Assembly: GCF_051020515.1 (NCBI RefSeq)
Contig: NZ_CP194857.1
Coordinates: 3,782,001 to 3,846,000, forward strand
Source: CALKWS01 sp051020515
GTDB lineage: Bacteria; Actinomycetota; Actinomycetes; Actinomycetales; Beutenbergiaceae
Length of the DNA stretch: 64,000 nucleotides
Reading direction: 5' to 3'
Part shown: positions 25,584 to 35,328 of the stretch, one piece after another
Layout of the letters: each line of letters opens with the position of its first letter
Numbering within the stretch: the stretch's first letter is position 1
Position numbers and translations under genes: made by a program
Notes under the pieces: generated by a model
Told to the model about the DNA's origin: nothing
Databases searched by the model: none
The model's input: the letters and a program-made list of their open reading frames with translations, nothing else

Positions 25584-26551
25584 ATCCCCTGAACCCTGTC
25601 GTGAACATCCAGACCACCGAACACATCCACCAAGCCGCCATCTACGACTCCCGGACCGAGTTCCTGCAGATGGTGGTGCCGTTCGTACGGGCGGGCTTCG
25701 ACGCCGGCGAGCCCACCCTCGTCACCCTCGGCCACCAGCGGGCCGAGTGGCTGCGCACAGCGCTCGGCCCGGCCGCAGCGCACGCGAACTTCCTGGACGG
25801 TGACGCGGAGTACCGCCGGCCCTCCAGCACCATCGAAACTCATCTGGAGCACCTGACCGGGCTCACCCGCGGCCACGCGGGCCGGATCCGCGTGGTCGGG
25901 CAGGTGCCGACACCGGCGATCGAGAACACCTGGTCCTGGTGGGCACGGTACGAGGCGGCGGTGAATCGTCTGTTCGCCGAGTTCCCGGTATCGCATCTGT
26001 GCACCTACGACGCGAACGTGGCAGGCCGGGACGTCCTCGATGAAGTCCGCCGCACCCATCCGTGGCTGGCCGCCACCGGTGCCCGGAGGCTGCCCAGCCC
26101 CACCTTCGAACCTCCGGAGGAGTTCTTCGCCCGGCACTCCCCGGCCGCCGACCCCCTCGAGTCCGCGACGCCGCTGGCCGATGTGACCGACCCGAGCAGG
26201 AGCGGGGCTCGTGCCCTGGCGCGTGAAGCCGGCTGGCGCAGCGGATGCGAGCGGCGCAAGGTGATGGCACTAGAGATCGCCGTGAACGAGGCGGTGACCA
26301 ACGCCTTCGAGCACGGCACCCCGCCGGTCCGGCTGCGGGTCTGGTGGGCGCCGGGGCGGGCGGTCGCCACGGTCACCGACACCGGCCCCGGGCCCGATGA
26401 TCCGCTGGTCGGGCTCGTGCGCACCAGCGACAGCACCACCGGAGGGCTGGGTCTGTGGCTGGCCCATGAGAGTTGTGACTACGTCGCGATCGGGACCGAC
26501 GAGGGCTTCACGGTCCGCCTGGTCATCAGCGATACCGAGCCGGCCGACTGA
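25580..26551 (+). CDS. MEDS-domain sensor with HATPase (RsbW-like) domain
   Basis: 323-residue cytoplasmic protein. The N-terminal part (about 10-190) is a MEDS-type sensory domain (RTEFLQMVVPFVRAGFDAGE, then a RecA-like fold). The C-terminal part (about 205-318) is a Bergerat-type ATPase of the RsbW/HATPase_c_2 group: ALEIAVNEAVTNAFEHG (N box), TVTDTGPGPDD (G1) and GGLGLWLAHESCD (G2). It lacks a phospho-acceptor His domain, so it is more like an anti-sigma or protein kinase switch than a full histidine kinase. It overlaps the PEBP gene by 4 nt. The sigma factor or anti-anti-sigma partner is not in the window. Confidence 0.86.
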   Translation: MNPLNPVVNIQTTEHIHQAAIYDSRTEFLQMVVPFVRAGFDAGEPTLVTLGHQRAEWLRTALGPAAAHANFLDGDAEYRRPSSTIETHLEHLTGLTRGHAGRIRVVGQVPTPAIENTWSWWARYEAAVNRLFAEFPVSHLCTYDANVAGRDVLDEVRRTHPWLAATGARRLPSPTFEPPEEFFARHSPAADPLESATPLADVTDPSRSGARALAREAGWRSGCERRKVMALEIAVNEAVTNAFEHGTPPVRLRVWWAPGRAVATVTDTGPGPDDPLVGLVRTSDSTTGGLGLWLAHESCDYVAIGTDEGFTVRLVISDTEPAD

Positions 26552-26557
26552 GAGACC

Positions 26558-27499
26558 TCAGGGCCGGGTGCCCAGCGCCACCAGCACCCGGTCCACCGAC
26601 CCCGCCAGACCCCAACGCTCGCTCAACTCGCGCAGTGTCGCCTCATCGGCCGGCAGTGGGTGGTCCGCGTCCAGACCGGGACGGGCCGAGTCGACCCCGC
26701 CCAACGGAAGGTCCCGGGCCACCGCCACCACCTTCGGGGCGACGTCGAGATAGTCCGCCGCCTCGGCGATGCGGGTGCGCTGGGCCGGGGTGAGTGCCGA
26801 ACCCGGGTCAGCCGCGGCGGCCCGGACCCCGGCCAGGTCGGCGTAGGTGGCCAGCAGGTTGGCCGCGGTCTTGTCCCCCACGCCGCGCACTCCGGGCAGT
26901 CCGTCGGAGGGGTCCCCGCGCAGGGTGGCGAAGTCGGCGTACTGGGCCGCGGTGACGCCGTACTTGTCACGCACGACGGCGCCGCTGACCCGTTCGTGCT
27001 TGCCCACCCCGCGTGCGGTGTACAGCACGCGGACCTGTGCGTCGTCGTCGACCAGTTGGAACAGGTCGCGATCACCGGTGACCACCTCCACGGCCATGCC
27101 GGCGTCGGTGGCCAGGGTGCCGATCACGTCGTCGGCCTCGTACCCGTCCACCCCGACCACCGCGATCCCCAGCGCGGCCAGGACCTGCTGGATCACCGGC
27201 ACCTGCACCGCCAGGGCATCGGGCACCTCCTCGGCGTCCGGGGCCCCGTCGTGCTCGGCCTCGACCCGGTGCGCCTTGTAGGTGGGGATCAGCTCCACCC
27301 GCCAGTCCGGGCGCCAGTCGTTGTCCCATGCGCACACCAGGTGGGTGGGCTGGTAGTCGGTGGCCAGCCGGGCGATGAAGTCCAGCAACCCGCGTACCGC
27401 GTTGACCGGGGTGCCGTCCGGGGCGCGCAGGGAGCGGGGCACCCCGAAGAACGCGCGGAAGTAAAGGCTGGCGGTGTCGAGCAGCATCAGGCGGGCCAT
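26558..27499 (-). CDS. 5'-3' exonuclease (PolA N-terminal type)
   Basis: 313-residue stand-alone relative of the 5'-3' exonuclease domain of DNA polymerase I. The metal-binding aspartates lie in MLLDTASLYFRAF, VDGYEADDVIGTLA and VVTGDRDLFQLV; the helix-hairpin-helix is GLPGVRGVGDKTAANLL. It probably removes RNA primers or flaps, or backs up PolA. ATG 27499 (MARLML) is used; a TTG three codons upstream is less likely. It ends 6 bp from the convergent regulator gene end. Confidence 0.93.
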   Translation of the reverse strand: MARLMLLDTASLYFRAFFGVPRSLRAPDGTPVNAVRGLLDFIARLATDYQPTHLVCAWDNDWRPDWRVELIPTYKAHRVEAEHDGAPDAEEVPDALAVQVPVIQQVLAALGIAVVGVDGYEADDVIGTLATDAGMAVEVVTGDRDLFQLVDDDAQVRVLYTARGVGKHERVSGAVVRDKYGVTAAQYADFATLRGDPSDGLPGVRGVGDKTAANLLATYADLAGVRAAAADPGSALTPAQRTRIAEAADYLDVAPKVVAVARDLPLGGVDSARPGLDADHPLPADEATLRELSERWGLAGSVDRVLVALGTRP

Positions 27500-27558
27500 G
27501 GGCGACAAGTCTGGCAGAGGCCCGCCCTCGGCACGAGCATCTGTGCCAGGCTCTTGCC

Positions 27559-28371
27559 ATGGAGGGGTGGTTGAGCACCGGGACGATGTCGCGGCGCAGC
27601 GGGCTGAGCATCAAGGCGCTGCGGCTCTATCACGACAACGGTCTGCTCGTGCCCGCTCGGGTGGAGGAGGCCACCGGCTACCGGGGCTACACCAGCGAAC
27701 AGGTGGAAACCGGGCGCACGATCGGGCTGCTGCGCCGTGCCGGGATGCCGTTGGAGCAGATCGCGCGCGTGCTCGTGGCCGACCCGCTGGCGGCCAGGGA
27801 GCAGGTGCTGACGTGGCTGACCGAACGCTCACACCAGGATCAGGAACAGATCGCGAGCCTGCACCGCTATGCCGTCATGGACGCCCCCGGGGCCGGGAGC
27901 CCGCACCGGACCCGGCACCGGGAGGTGGGTGAACGGGTGGTGGCGGCAATGCGCGCGGAGGTCAGTGCGCAGGCGCTTCCCGAGACGATCATGTCCACGG
28001 TGGCGCGGGTCCGGGCGCACCTGCGCCGGTGCGGGGCCGAGGCCGGTCCGCAGTACTGGGTGTACTACCTGGACCCGATCGCCTCCGGGGCACCCGCCCG
28101 GATCGAGACCTGCGTGCCCTACACCGGCGCCGCCGATCCCGCCGGTGCGATCGTGCTCCGCGCCGAACCGGCCGGAACCGAGGTCTACGTGCCGGTCACT
28201 GCCGAGCAGTGCCGCTACCCGCAGATCCTGCCCGCCTACGCCCACCTGTACCGACAGGCCGCACAGCACGGCGGCCCGGCGGCCCCGCCCCGGGAGATCT
28301 ACCCGGTCCCCTGGCCCAGCGACCCCCGGCAGATCGCCGCCGAGGTGGCCGTGCGAGTGGCATCTGCTTGA
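27559..28371 (+). CDS. MerR-family regulator with GyrI-like effector domain
   Basis: 270-residue regulator. Residues 4-75 are a MerR winged helix (STGTMSRRSGLSIKALRLYH), followed by a helix (to about 120). The C-terminal part (about 130-265) looks like a GyrI/BmrR-type effector-binding domain (EVYVPVTAEQCRYPQILPAY), so it likely senses a hydrophobic or cationic small molecule. A transglutaminase-like gene lies directly downstream, but a strong hairpin separates them. Confidence 0.85.
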   Translation: MEGWLSTGTMSRRSGLSIKALRLYHDNGLLVPARVEEATGYRGYTSEQVETGRTIGLLRRAGMPLEQIARVLVADPLAAREQVLTWLTERSHQDQEQIASLHRYAVMDAPGAGSPHRTRHREVGERVVAAMRAEVSAQALPETIMSTVARVRAHLRRCGAEAGPQYWVYYLDPIASGAPARIETCVPYTGAADPAGAIVLRAEPAGTEVYVPVTAEQCRYPQILPAYAHLYRQAAQHGGPAAPPREIYPVPWPSDPRQIAAEVAVRVASA

Positions 28372-28390
28372 CCCTGCCCCTGGGGCAGGG
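28372..28390 (+). terminator. perfect hairpin at the stop of the MerR-GyrI gene
   Basis: CCCTGCCCC (28372-28380) and GGGGCAGGG (28382-28390) form a near-perfect dyad starting right after the TGA. It is a likely terminator, or an operator for the flanking MerR protein because it lies just before the next gene (ATG 28406). No T-run follows. Confidence 0.5.
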
Positions 28391-28405
28391 ACCACCGTCG
28401 CGGGC

Positions 28406-29391
28406 ATGGACCTGAACAGCTACGCCACCCACAGCCCCTTCTCTCCGAGCCCGCCGGCCACGCCGGCCTGCTGGCCGATGTGCCCGCCGACACCCCCAGT
28501 CTGCATCGAGCGGTGACGTGCACGATAGGGCACTACCGCGCAGGCCCGACCCCCTCAGCCCGGCAGTTGGCCGATATCGACACCCGGTGGGTCGATCGGA
28601 TCTGCGCCACCGCACTGGAGCGCTCCCCCGGCCCACTCACCACCGAGCGTGCAGACCCGGACAAGGTCGGAGGGTGCTGTCGCGACCACACCCTGCTGGC
28701 CGTGGCGATCCTGCGCCAACACGGCATCCCGGCCCGCAGCAGGGTCGGGTTCGCCGCCTACCTGACCCCCGGCTTCCACCATGACCACGTCGTTGCCGAG
28801 CGCTGGTCGAGGCAGGAACAGCGTTGGATCAGGTTCGACCCGGAGTTCGGCGCCGAGCAGCAGGACGTGCCGATGCACGACCTGCCCCGGGGCGCCGGCG
28901 CCCCGTTCCAGACCGCCGCGCAGGCATGGCTGGCCTACCCGACGGACGGCCACACCGACCTGAGCACCTACGGCGTCATGCCCGGACATGCGTTCCTACG
29001 CGGTCCGGCCTTCGTCCAGCGGTACCTGCTCAGCGACCTGGCACACCTGATGCGCACCGAACTGCTGTTGTGGGACGTCTGGGGGCCGGGACTGGACGAG
29101 CCGGCCGGGTCCGGCGGCGGGGCCCCGATGGGCCTGCCCCATCCCGCGCAGGTGCATACCGAGTCGATCGGGGCCACCGACCGTCTGGCCCGCCTGATCG
29201 TGGCGGCCGACGACGGCGACCGCGGCGCCGAGGAAGACCTCGCCACCCTCTGGGCTACTTCGCCCCAGGTGCGCCCGGGTGCGCGCGTGCGCACCGTCTC
29301 ACCTTCGGGCCGCATCGGGGTGACCGACCTGCGAGCCCGGCGTACGGAGTGGGCGCCGGCAGCGGACCCCGGCCTGGCGGTCCTGCCCTAG
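28406..29391 (+). pseudogene. transglutaminase-like protein, frameshifted
   Basis: About 328 residues when joined. It carries a transglutaminase-like cysteine-protease core: Cys-Cys in GGCCRDHTLLAVAILRQHG, the His in HHDHVVAERW and the Asp in RWIRFDPEFG, the usual Cys-His-Asp order. Such proteins hydrolyse or cross-link peptides, or act as inactive scaffolds. Reading from ATG 28406 (MDLNSYATHSPFS) breaks near 28442-28446; the rest (EPAGHAGLLADVPAD onward) is in another frame. Alternatively the gene begins at GTG 28480, giving 303 residues without a break; the N-terminal family fit favours the longer gene. Confidence 0.7.
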
Positions 29392-29486
29392 TGCGGATGG
29401 GCGCATGGCCGGAGAGGAGCCGAGCGAACCGTCGTCTACGGTGGCAGGGCCGACCCACCCACGCCCCCAGGAGACCCGCGAGACAA

Positions 29487-30718
29487 GTGAACGACGACGG
29501 ACACGCACCCGCCTTCCGGCGCCACCAACTCCACAGCCTGGGCCTCGCAGCGGCCGCCTTCGCCGCCTCCGCGCCGGGGCAATCGTTCCTCATCTCCGTC
29601 TTCGTCGACGACTTCCTGGCCGGCACCGACCTGTCCCGCACCACCTTCTCGATCCTGTACGCGGCGGGCACGGTCATCTCGGCCAGCGCGATGATCCTGC
29701 TGGGCCGCGTCATGGACCGCCGCGGCCTGCGCCCATCCTGGATCATCGTCGCGGCGGCACTCGCCGCCGCATGCGGCCTCGCCAGCGTGGCAACCGGAGC
29801 CCTCACCGCTTTCCTCGCGCTGGCGCTCCTGCGGACTTCCGGTCAGGGATCCTTCCCTCTCATCGGGACCCTTCTGGTGGCCCGCAGCTTCGGACGCCGA
29901 CGGGGACAGGCGGTGGCGCTGGCCAACCTCGGCCTGACTCTGAGTTCGATGGCGCTGCCGCCCCTGACCGCGCTGCTCATCGTGCACACCGACTGGCGCA
30001 CCGCCTACCAGGTGCTCGCCGTGGTGCTGCTCGTCGTGGTCCTCCCCCTGGGGCTGCTGGTGCGTGGTGGACCAGCCCGGGCCGGTAGTGCAGCGACGAC
30101 TCAGAGCGACACCGTCGCCCACCCCGCTCCGGTACGCCCCGGTCGTCGGGGGCTGCCCGCCCTGCCCAGCGGTCTTGCGGCTCGACTGCTGCTCATCCTC
30201 GCAGGGCCACCACTCATCAGCACGGCCGCCACCTTTCACGCCGTGTCCATCCTCGCTGAACGCGGGGTCGACTTTCTGGCCGCCGGCGGCACGGTCGGGA
30301 TCCTCGGCGCCACATCCGCGCTCGGAGTGGTGCTGGCCGGTCTCATCGTGGACCGGCTCACCACTCGCGCCGCCCTGCTCGGCTCGAGCGCCACCGTCCT
30401 CGCCGCCACCTGCGTCCTGCTCGTCCCGAGCGCGGTTGCGCCTATGTCGCCTTCGCGTGCCTCGGGCTCGGCATGGGCGCGACCGGGGTACTGAACGGGA
30501 CGATCTGGGCTCGCACCTTCGGAACGGTGAACCTCGGCCGCGTCCAGGGCATGGCGCAGTCGGCCACGATCACCGCCGCAGCGATCGCCCCCATGATCCC
30601 GGCCGTCTCGGTTGCGTTGACCGGGTCCCACACCGCCGGTCTGCTCGCACTCGCCCTCATCGCCGTCATGGCCAGCGCCGTCGCCTGGTCGCTACGCGAC
30701 CCCACGATGGTCCACTAG
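29487..30718 (+). pseudogene. MFS transporter, frameshifted near the C-terminus
   Basis: Major facilitator superfamily permease, about 410 residues when joined and about twelve hydrophobic segments. The loop 2-3 signature is LLGRVMDRRGLRPS, and loop 8-9 resembles LIVDRLTTRAALL. The GTG at 29487 follows a CAGGAGAC ribosome site. The last three helices (GVLNGTIWARTF, IAPMIPAVSVAL, ALALIAVMASAVAW) read in a second frame after a one-base break near 30433-30442. The substrate is not predictable. It is convergent with the SpoU methyltransferase gene with only 9 bp between. Confidence 0.82.
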
Positions 30719-30727
30719 GGCGCGCGG

Positions 30728-31570
30728 TCAGGACCGCAACCGGGTGGCCCACAGCGCCACGGCGGCGGCCGCGGCCACGTTCAGGGAGTCCACCCCACCG
30801 GCCATCGGGATCTGCACGGTGAGGTCACAAGCGGCGATCGTCTCGCGTCGCAATCCATCCCCCTCGGTACCCAGTACCAGGGCGAGTCTGTCCGGCAGGT
30901 CCGCCTCCACCTGCACCAGGCTGACCGCGCCGTCGGCCAGCGCCAGAGCAGCGACAGTGAAGCCGCGCGAGCGCAACGCCTCCACCCCTTCCTGGGGACC
31001 GTCGCCCGGCCATGGTTCGATCCGGGTCCAGGGCACCTGGAAGACCGTGCCCATCGACACCCGGATGCTGCGCCGGTAGAGCGGATCGGCGCACCGGGGG
31101 GTGATCAGCACCGCATCCACCCCCAGCCCGGCACAGGCCCGGAACGCCGCCCCAAGGTTGGTGTGGTCCACCACGTCCTCGAACACGGCAACCCGCCGGG
31201 CGCCGGTCAGTACCTCGCTGACCTGCGGTAGCGAGGGCCGGCGCATCGCTGCCAGCGCGCCACGATGCATCCGGAATCCCGTCAGTTCCTGCAGGACGGG
31301 CTCCTTCGCCAGGTAGACCGGGACGTCTCCCCCGTCATCGTGACCACCGCAGGCGGCGGCGATGACCGGGCGCATCGACTCCAGCCACTTCGGCGCCATC
31401 AGGAAGGAGATGGGCAGGTGCCCGGCCGCGACCGCACGCTCGATCACCAGGGATGATTCGGCGATGTACAGCCCCTTGGCCGGTTCGTGCCGGGAGCGCA
31501 GCGCCACATCGGTGAGCCTGGCGTAGGCGGACAGTTCCACCGCGTCCAGGTCGGTGACCTCGACGATCAT
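30728..31570 (-). CDS. SpoU-family RNA 2'-O-ribose methyltransferase
   Basis: 280-residue SPOUT methyltransferase with an N-terminal substrate-binding domain (about 1-110, RHEPAKGLYIAESSLVIERA) and a C-terminal catalytic knot (about 120-275): VVDHTNLGAAFRACAGLGVD, LALVLGTEGDGL and IPMAGGVDSLNVAAAAAV. It acts on rRNA or tRNA with SAM; TrmH/RlmB-like specificity cannot be assigned. The ATG (31570) overlaps the glycosyltransferase stop by 4 nt, so the two share an operon. Confidence 0.92.
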   Translation of the reverse strand: MIVEVTDLDAVELSAYARLTDVALRSRHEPAKGLYIAESSLVIERAVAAGHLPISFLMAPKWLESMRPVIAAACGGHDDGGDVPVYLAKEPVLQELTGFRMHRGALAAMRRPSLPQVSEVLTGARRVAVFEDVVDHTNLGAAFRACAGLGVDAVLITPRCADPLYRRSIRVSMGTVFQVPWTRIEPWPGDGPQEGVEALRSRGFTVAALALADGAVSLVQVEADLPDRLALVLGTEGDGLRRETIAACDLTVQIPMAGGVDSLNVAAAAAVALWATRLRS

Positions 31571-32738
31571 CGGGTCAGCAACCGCCGCCTCGGGGGGCGG
31601 AACCGCTGGGCCCGGTCACGCAGGTTGAAGGTGACCGCGTTGGTGTAATGGCGCAGGATCTCGGCGTTGACCACCTCCCAGGTCCGGTTGGCGGTGGATT
31701 CGCGTGCCGCCACCCCCATCACCAGCCGCAATCCGGCGTCCTCGGTCAGGGTGCGCACGTGCCGGGCCAGTTCGGGCAGGCTGTCCGGGGGGTAGAGGAA
31801 TCCGGTCCTCCCGGGCTCGACCAGGTCCAGCGGGCCCCCTCGGGCCGGGGCCACCACCGGCACCCCGGAGGCCTGGGCCTCCACGATCGTCTGGGCGAAG
31901 GTGTCCATCTGGCCGGTGTGGACGAAGACGTCGAAACTGGCCATCATCCGCGGCAGGTCCGGTCCCTGCAGGTGTCCGGTGAAGATGGCGCCCGGCAACG
32001 ACTGGGCCAGTTTCTCCCGGCGCGGGCCATCGCCCACCACGACCACGCGGATATTCGGCAGATACGCCAGCGCGGCCAGGTCCTCCACCTGCTTCTCCCT
32101 GGCCAGGCGCCCGACGTATCCGACGATCACCTCGCCCGGTCCGGCCAGAGTGGCACGCAGCGCCTCGTCCCGGTACACCGGGTCGAAGCGGTCCCGGTCC
32201 ACCCCGTGCGGCCATACCGCGACCCGGTGCACCCCTCGTTCGATCAGTTGGGCGCATGCGTAACTGGACGGAGCCAGGGACAACGTGGCCCGCTTGTGGA
32301 TGTGCTCGATCCGGCGCCAGAGCAGGGATTCGATCTGCTTGGCGTGGTACCGCCGGGCGTAGGTGGGCACCTCGGTCTGGTACACCGCGACCGTGGGCAG
32401 GTCCAGGGACTGTGCGGCGCCGATCGCCTGCCGGCCCAGAGGAACGGGGCGGCCAGATGCACCACATCCGGATTGAAGTAGCGCAGGTGCTCGGCGAGCG
32501 TGCGCACCCGGGGGTTGGACAGGCGCATCTCGGCATATCCCGGCAGGGACACCGACCGGAACCGGTAGACACTTGCGCCGGCGTACTGGTCCACCGCGTC
32601 CTCACCGCGGCTCGGTGCCGGAGCCAGAACGAGCACCTCGTCGCCGTGGGCGTCCAGGTACTCCAGCAGCCGGAGCGCGGTCACGGTCACCCCATTGGCC
32701 TGGGGTAGGAAGGACTCGGCCACCACGGCGATACGCAC
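31567..32738 (-). pseudogene. GT4 glycosyltransferase (MgtA-like), frameshifted
   Basis: GT-B-fold glycosyltransferase of family 4, about 390 residues when joined. The start MRIAVVAESFLPQANGVTVT, the acceptor-side LPTVAVYQTEVPTYARRY and the donor-side GRLAREKQVEDLAAL, GDGPRREKL and MDTFAQTIVEAQASGVPVV (E-x7-E type) fit GDP-mannose-dependent alpha-mannosyltransferases such as MgtA. One base is missing near 32431-32440 (WAG then RQAIGAAQSLDLP). Function in glycolipid or lipomannan synthesis is an inference from the family. Confidence 0.8.
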
Positions 32739-32792
32739 GGTGCCATGGTGCCAGATGCACTCCAGCCCGGCGATGGGGCACGCCGCGTTAAC

Positions 32793-32821
32793 TTGAACTG
32801 TTCCGGAAACTGATCTACTCT
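32793..32821 (+). promoter_or_regulatory. furA promoter with dyad in the spacer
   Basis: TTGAAC (32793-32798) and TACTCT (32816-32821) are separated by 17 bp, a good sigma-70-type promoter. The furA ATG (32828) falls at the predicted transcription start, so the mRNA should be leaderless. TTCCGGAA (32801-32808) is a perfect 8-bp dyad in the spacer and could be part of a Fur or redox-regulator operator. Confidence 0.7.
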
Positions 32822-32827
32822 AGAGCC

Positions 32828-33268
32828 ATGTCCACCAGCCACGCCGACATGCTGCGCACCGCGGAACTACGCGTCACCGCACCGCGGCTGGCGGTCCTGG
32901 CCGAGGTGGAGGCCCACCCGCACGCCACTGCGGAGACCATCCGTCACGCCGTGCATGAGCGGCTCGGCACCGTCTCCACACAGGCGGTCTACGACGTGCT
33001 GCACGCCCTGACCGACGCTCGGCTCCTGCGGCGGATCGAGCCGGACGGGTCACCTGGCCGGTTCGAACTCTACCGCGGGGACAACCACCACCACGTGGTG
33101 TGCCGGGCCTGCGACGCGATCCACGACGTGCCCTGTGCCGTCGGCGAGGCACCGTGCCTGCACGCCAGTGAGGATCACGGCTTCACCATCGATACCGCCG
33201 AGGTCATCTACTGGGGCACCTGCGCCGACTGCCGCAGTGCTGCCCAGGCGATCCCGGTACACAACTGA
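32828..33268 (+). CDS. furA: Fur-family repressor (FurA type)
   Basis: 146-residue metalloregulator. The N-terminal winged helix is VTAPRLAVLAEVEAHPHATAE with VSTQAVYDVLHAL as recognition helix. The dimer/metal domain has HHHVVCRACDAIHDV (first Cys pair) and CADC (second pair), as in Fur proteins with a structural zinc. It is 68 bp before a catalase gene, the furA-kat arrangement seen in actinobacteria, where FurA represses the peroxide-detoxifying enzyme until oxidised. The predicted start is leaderless. Confidence 0.92.
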   Translation: MSTSHADMLRTAELRVTAPRLAVLAEVEAHPHATAETIRHAVHERLGTVSTQAVYDVLHALTDARLLRRIEPDGSPGRFELYRGDNHHHVVCRACDAIHDVPCAVGEAPCLHASEDHGFTIDTAEVIYWGTCADCRSAAQAIPVHN

Positions 33269-33336
33269 ACCACCGTTGCCGGGAACGGCACCGGACCTGC
33301 ATCAGAGAAACCCAGATTCCCGCTAAGGAGCAAGGA

Positions 33337-34848
33337 ATGACCGTAGACAACACCAAGCCCCTGACGACTGCCGCCGGCGCGCCGGTCGCGGAGAACGACA
33401 ACGCCATCACCGCCGGCGCCCGGGGCCCGATGCTCCTGCAGGACGTGTGGTTCCTGGAGAAGCTGGCCCACTTCGACCGTGAAGTGATCCCGGAGCGCCG
33501 CATGCACGCCAAGGGCTCGGGCGCGTGGGGGACCTTCACCACCACGCACGACATCTCCAAGTACTCAAAGGCCGCGATCTTCTCCGAGGTCGGCAAGCAG
33601 ACCGAGATGTTCGCCCGCTTCTCCACGGTGGCCGGCGAGCGTGGCGCCGCCGACGCCGAGCGCGACATCCGCGGATTCGCCCTGCGCTTCTTCACCGAGG
33701 AGGGCAACTGGGACATGGTCGGGAACAACACCCCGGTGTTCTTCCACCGTGACCCGCACAAGTTCCCCGACCTCAACCGCGCGGTCAAGCGTGACCCGCG
33801 CACCAACCTGCGCGATGCGGAGAACAACTGGGACTACTGGACCAGCCTGCCCGAGGCACTGCACCAGGTGACCATCGTGATGTCCGACCGCGGTATCCCG
33901 GACGGCTACCGGCACATGCACGGCTTCGGCTCGCACACCTACTCCTTCATCAACGCGCAGAACGAGCGCTTCTGGGTGAAGTTCCACTTCCGCACCCAGC
34001 AGGGCATCAAGAACCTCACCGATGCCGAGGCGGCCAAGGTGATCGCCGACGACCGCGAGTCCTCCCAGCGCGACCTCTTCGAGGCCATCGAGCGTGGCGA
34101 CTTCCCCAAGTGGACGCTCTTCGTCCAGGTGATGCCGGAGGCCGACGCGCAGAACTACCGCTTCCACCCCTTCGACCTCACCAAGGTCTGGTCGAAGAAG
34201 GACTACCCGCTGATCGAGGTCGGTGAGTTCGAGCTCAACCGCAACCCGGAGAACTACTTCGCCGACGTCGAGCAGGTCGCCTTCACCCCGGCGAACATCG
34301 TGCCCGGCATCGGGTTCTCCCCCGACCGGATGCTGCAGGGCCGGCTGTTCTCCTACGGCGACGCCGCCCGCTACCGCCTGGGCGTCAACCACCACCAGAT
34401 CCCGGTCAACTACCCCCGCGGCGCCACAGTGGTCAACACCTACCACCGCGACGGTCTGGGCCGGGTGGACGGCAACCAGGGCGGCACCCCCGGGTACACC
34501 CCGAACAGCTACGGTCGCTTCGAGGCGACCCCGGCCTACGCCGACCCCAGCCAGGCGATCGGTGACACCGCCGCCCGGTTCGACTTCCGCGAGGACGACT
34601 CGAACTACTACGAGCAGCCCGGTGACCTGTTCCGCCTGATGACCCCCGAGGAGCAGCAGCGTCTGTTCGCCAACACCGCACGGGCGATCGACGGCGCCTC
34701 GGAGTCCACCATCGAGCGGCACATCCACAACTGCACCCTGGCCGACCCGGCCTACGGCGAAGGTGTGCGCCGAGCGATCGAGGCCCTGGCGGCCGGGACC
34801 CTGGACTCCCTGGACGCGAACCCGGACAACGAGCCGGTGCACGTCTGA
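33337..34848 (+). CDS. katA: monofunctional haem catalase
   Basis: 503-residue haem catalase that splits hydrogen peroxide. The proximal tyrosine lies in RLFSYGDAARYRLGVN, the distal His and signature in FDREVIPERRMHAKGSGAWG, and the NADPH/haem region in GFALRFFTEEGNWDMVGNN. The length is that of small-subunit catalases, without the C-terminal flavodoxin-like domain of large ones. An AAGGAG ribosome site lies before ATG 33337. It is controlled by furA upstream and ends in a strong terminator at 34870-34904. Confidence 0.95.
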   Translation: MTVDNTKPLTTAAGAPVAENDNAITAGARGPMLLQDVWFLEKLAHFDREVIPERRMHAKGSGAWGTFTTTHDISKYSKAAIFSEVGKQTEMFARFSTVAGERGAADAERDIRGFALRFFTEEGNWDMVGNNTPVFFHRDPHKFPDLNRAVKRDPRTNLRDAENNWDYWTSLPEALHQVTIVMSDRGIPDGYRHMHGFGSHTYSFINAQNERFWVKFHFRTQQGIKNLTDAEAAKVIADDRESSQRDLFEAIERGDFPKWTLFVQVMPEADAQNYRFHPFDLTKVWSKKDYPLIEVGEFELNRNPENYFADVEQVAFTPANIVPGIGFSPDRMLQGRLFSYGDAARYRLGVNHHQIPVNYPRGATVVNTYHRDGLGRVDGNQGGTPGYTPNSYGRFEATPAYADPSQAIGDTAARFDFREDDSNYYEQPGDLFRLMTPEEQQRLFANTARAIDGASESTIERHIHNCTLADPAYGEGVRRAIEALAAGTLDSLDANPDNEPVHV

Positions 34849-34869
34849 GCCGCGACTCGCTGACCTGAG

Positions 34870-34904
34870 GGCCCGGGTAACCATCTACGGTCGCCCGGGC
34901 CTTT
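34870..34904 (+). terminator. intrinsic terminator after katA
   Basis: GGCCCGGG (34870-34877) pairs with CCCGGGCC (34894-34901), loop of 16 nt, followed by TTTC. It is 22 bp past the katA stop codon and precedes the convergent ankyrin gene. Confidence 0.8.
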
Positions 34905-34939
34905 CAGCACGTCGCGCCGATCTCCCTGGCGCGCAGTGG

Positions 34940-35317
34940 TCACTCCAGCAGATGTGCGCGCCCGAACAGCTCAGCGGTCTGCCGAGCGCTCGGGGTGCCG
35001 GCATCGAGGTCCGCGCCAGCGGCCCGCAGCATCGCCACGACCTCGTCCTCGCCCTTGAACAGGGCGCCGGCGATCGGGGACTGGTCCCGGGCGTTGCGTA
35101 GGTTCACATCCGCTCCCCGCTCGATCAGGGCGGCCACGGTCCGGGCGTGCCCGTGGTAGGCCGCCAGCATCAGCAGGGTGTTGCCCTCACGGTCCGCGAC
35201 GTCGATAGGTAGACCCCGATCGACGAACTCCCCCAGTTCCTCGGCCTGCCCCGCGCGGGCCAGGTCCATGGCCAGCGCGATCACCTTGGCGGTCTGTTCC
35301 TCCGACAGCGAGCCCAT
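34940..35317 (-). CDS. ankyrin-repeat protein
   Basis: 125-residue soluble protein with two to three ankyrin repeats: GLPIDVADREGNTLLMLAAY, HGHARTVAALIERGADVNLR, then a third that ends DLDAG. It has the size and position of small ankyrin proteins found next to catalase genes (such as katB-ankB of Pseudomonas), which help catalase activity; here it faces katA rather than following it, so any cooperation is an inference. No signal peptide is seen, unlike periplasmic AnkB. Confidence 0.85.
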   Translation of the reverse strand: MGSLSEEQTAKVIALAMDLARAGQAEELGEFVDRGLPIDVADREGNTLLMLAAYHGHARTVAALIERGADVNLRNARDQSPIAGALFKGEDEVVAMLRAAGADLDAGTPSARQTAELFGRAHLLE

Positions 35318-35328
35318 GGCGACCGAGC

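Noticed and set aside
22405..25803. A plus-strand open frame of more than 1100 codons across imuA'-imuB
   Set aside because: It runs antisense to two well-supported genes and has no coding character; only its last part coincides with the real PEBP gene.
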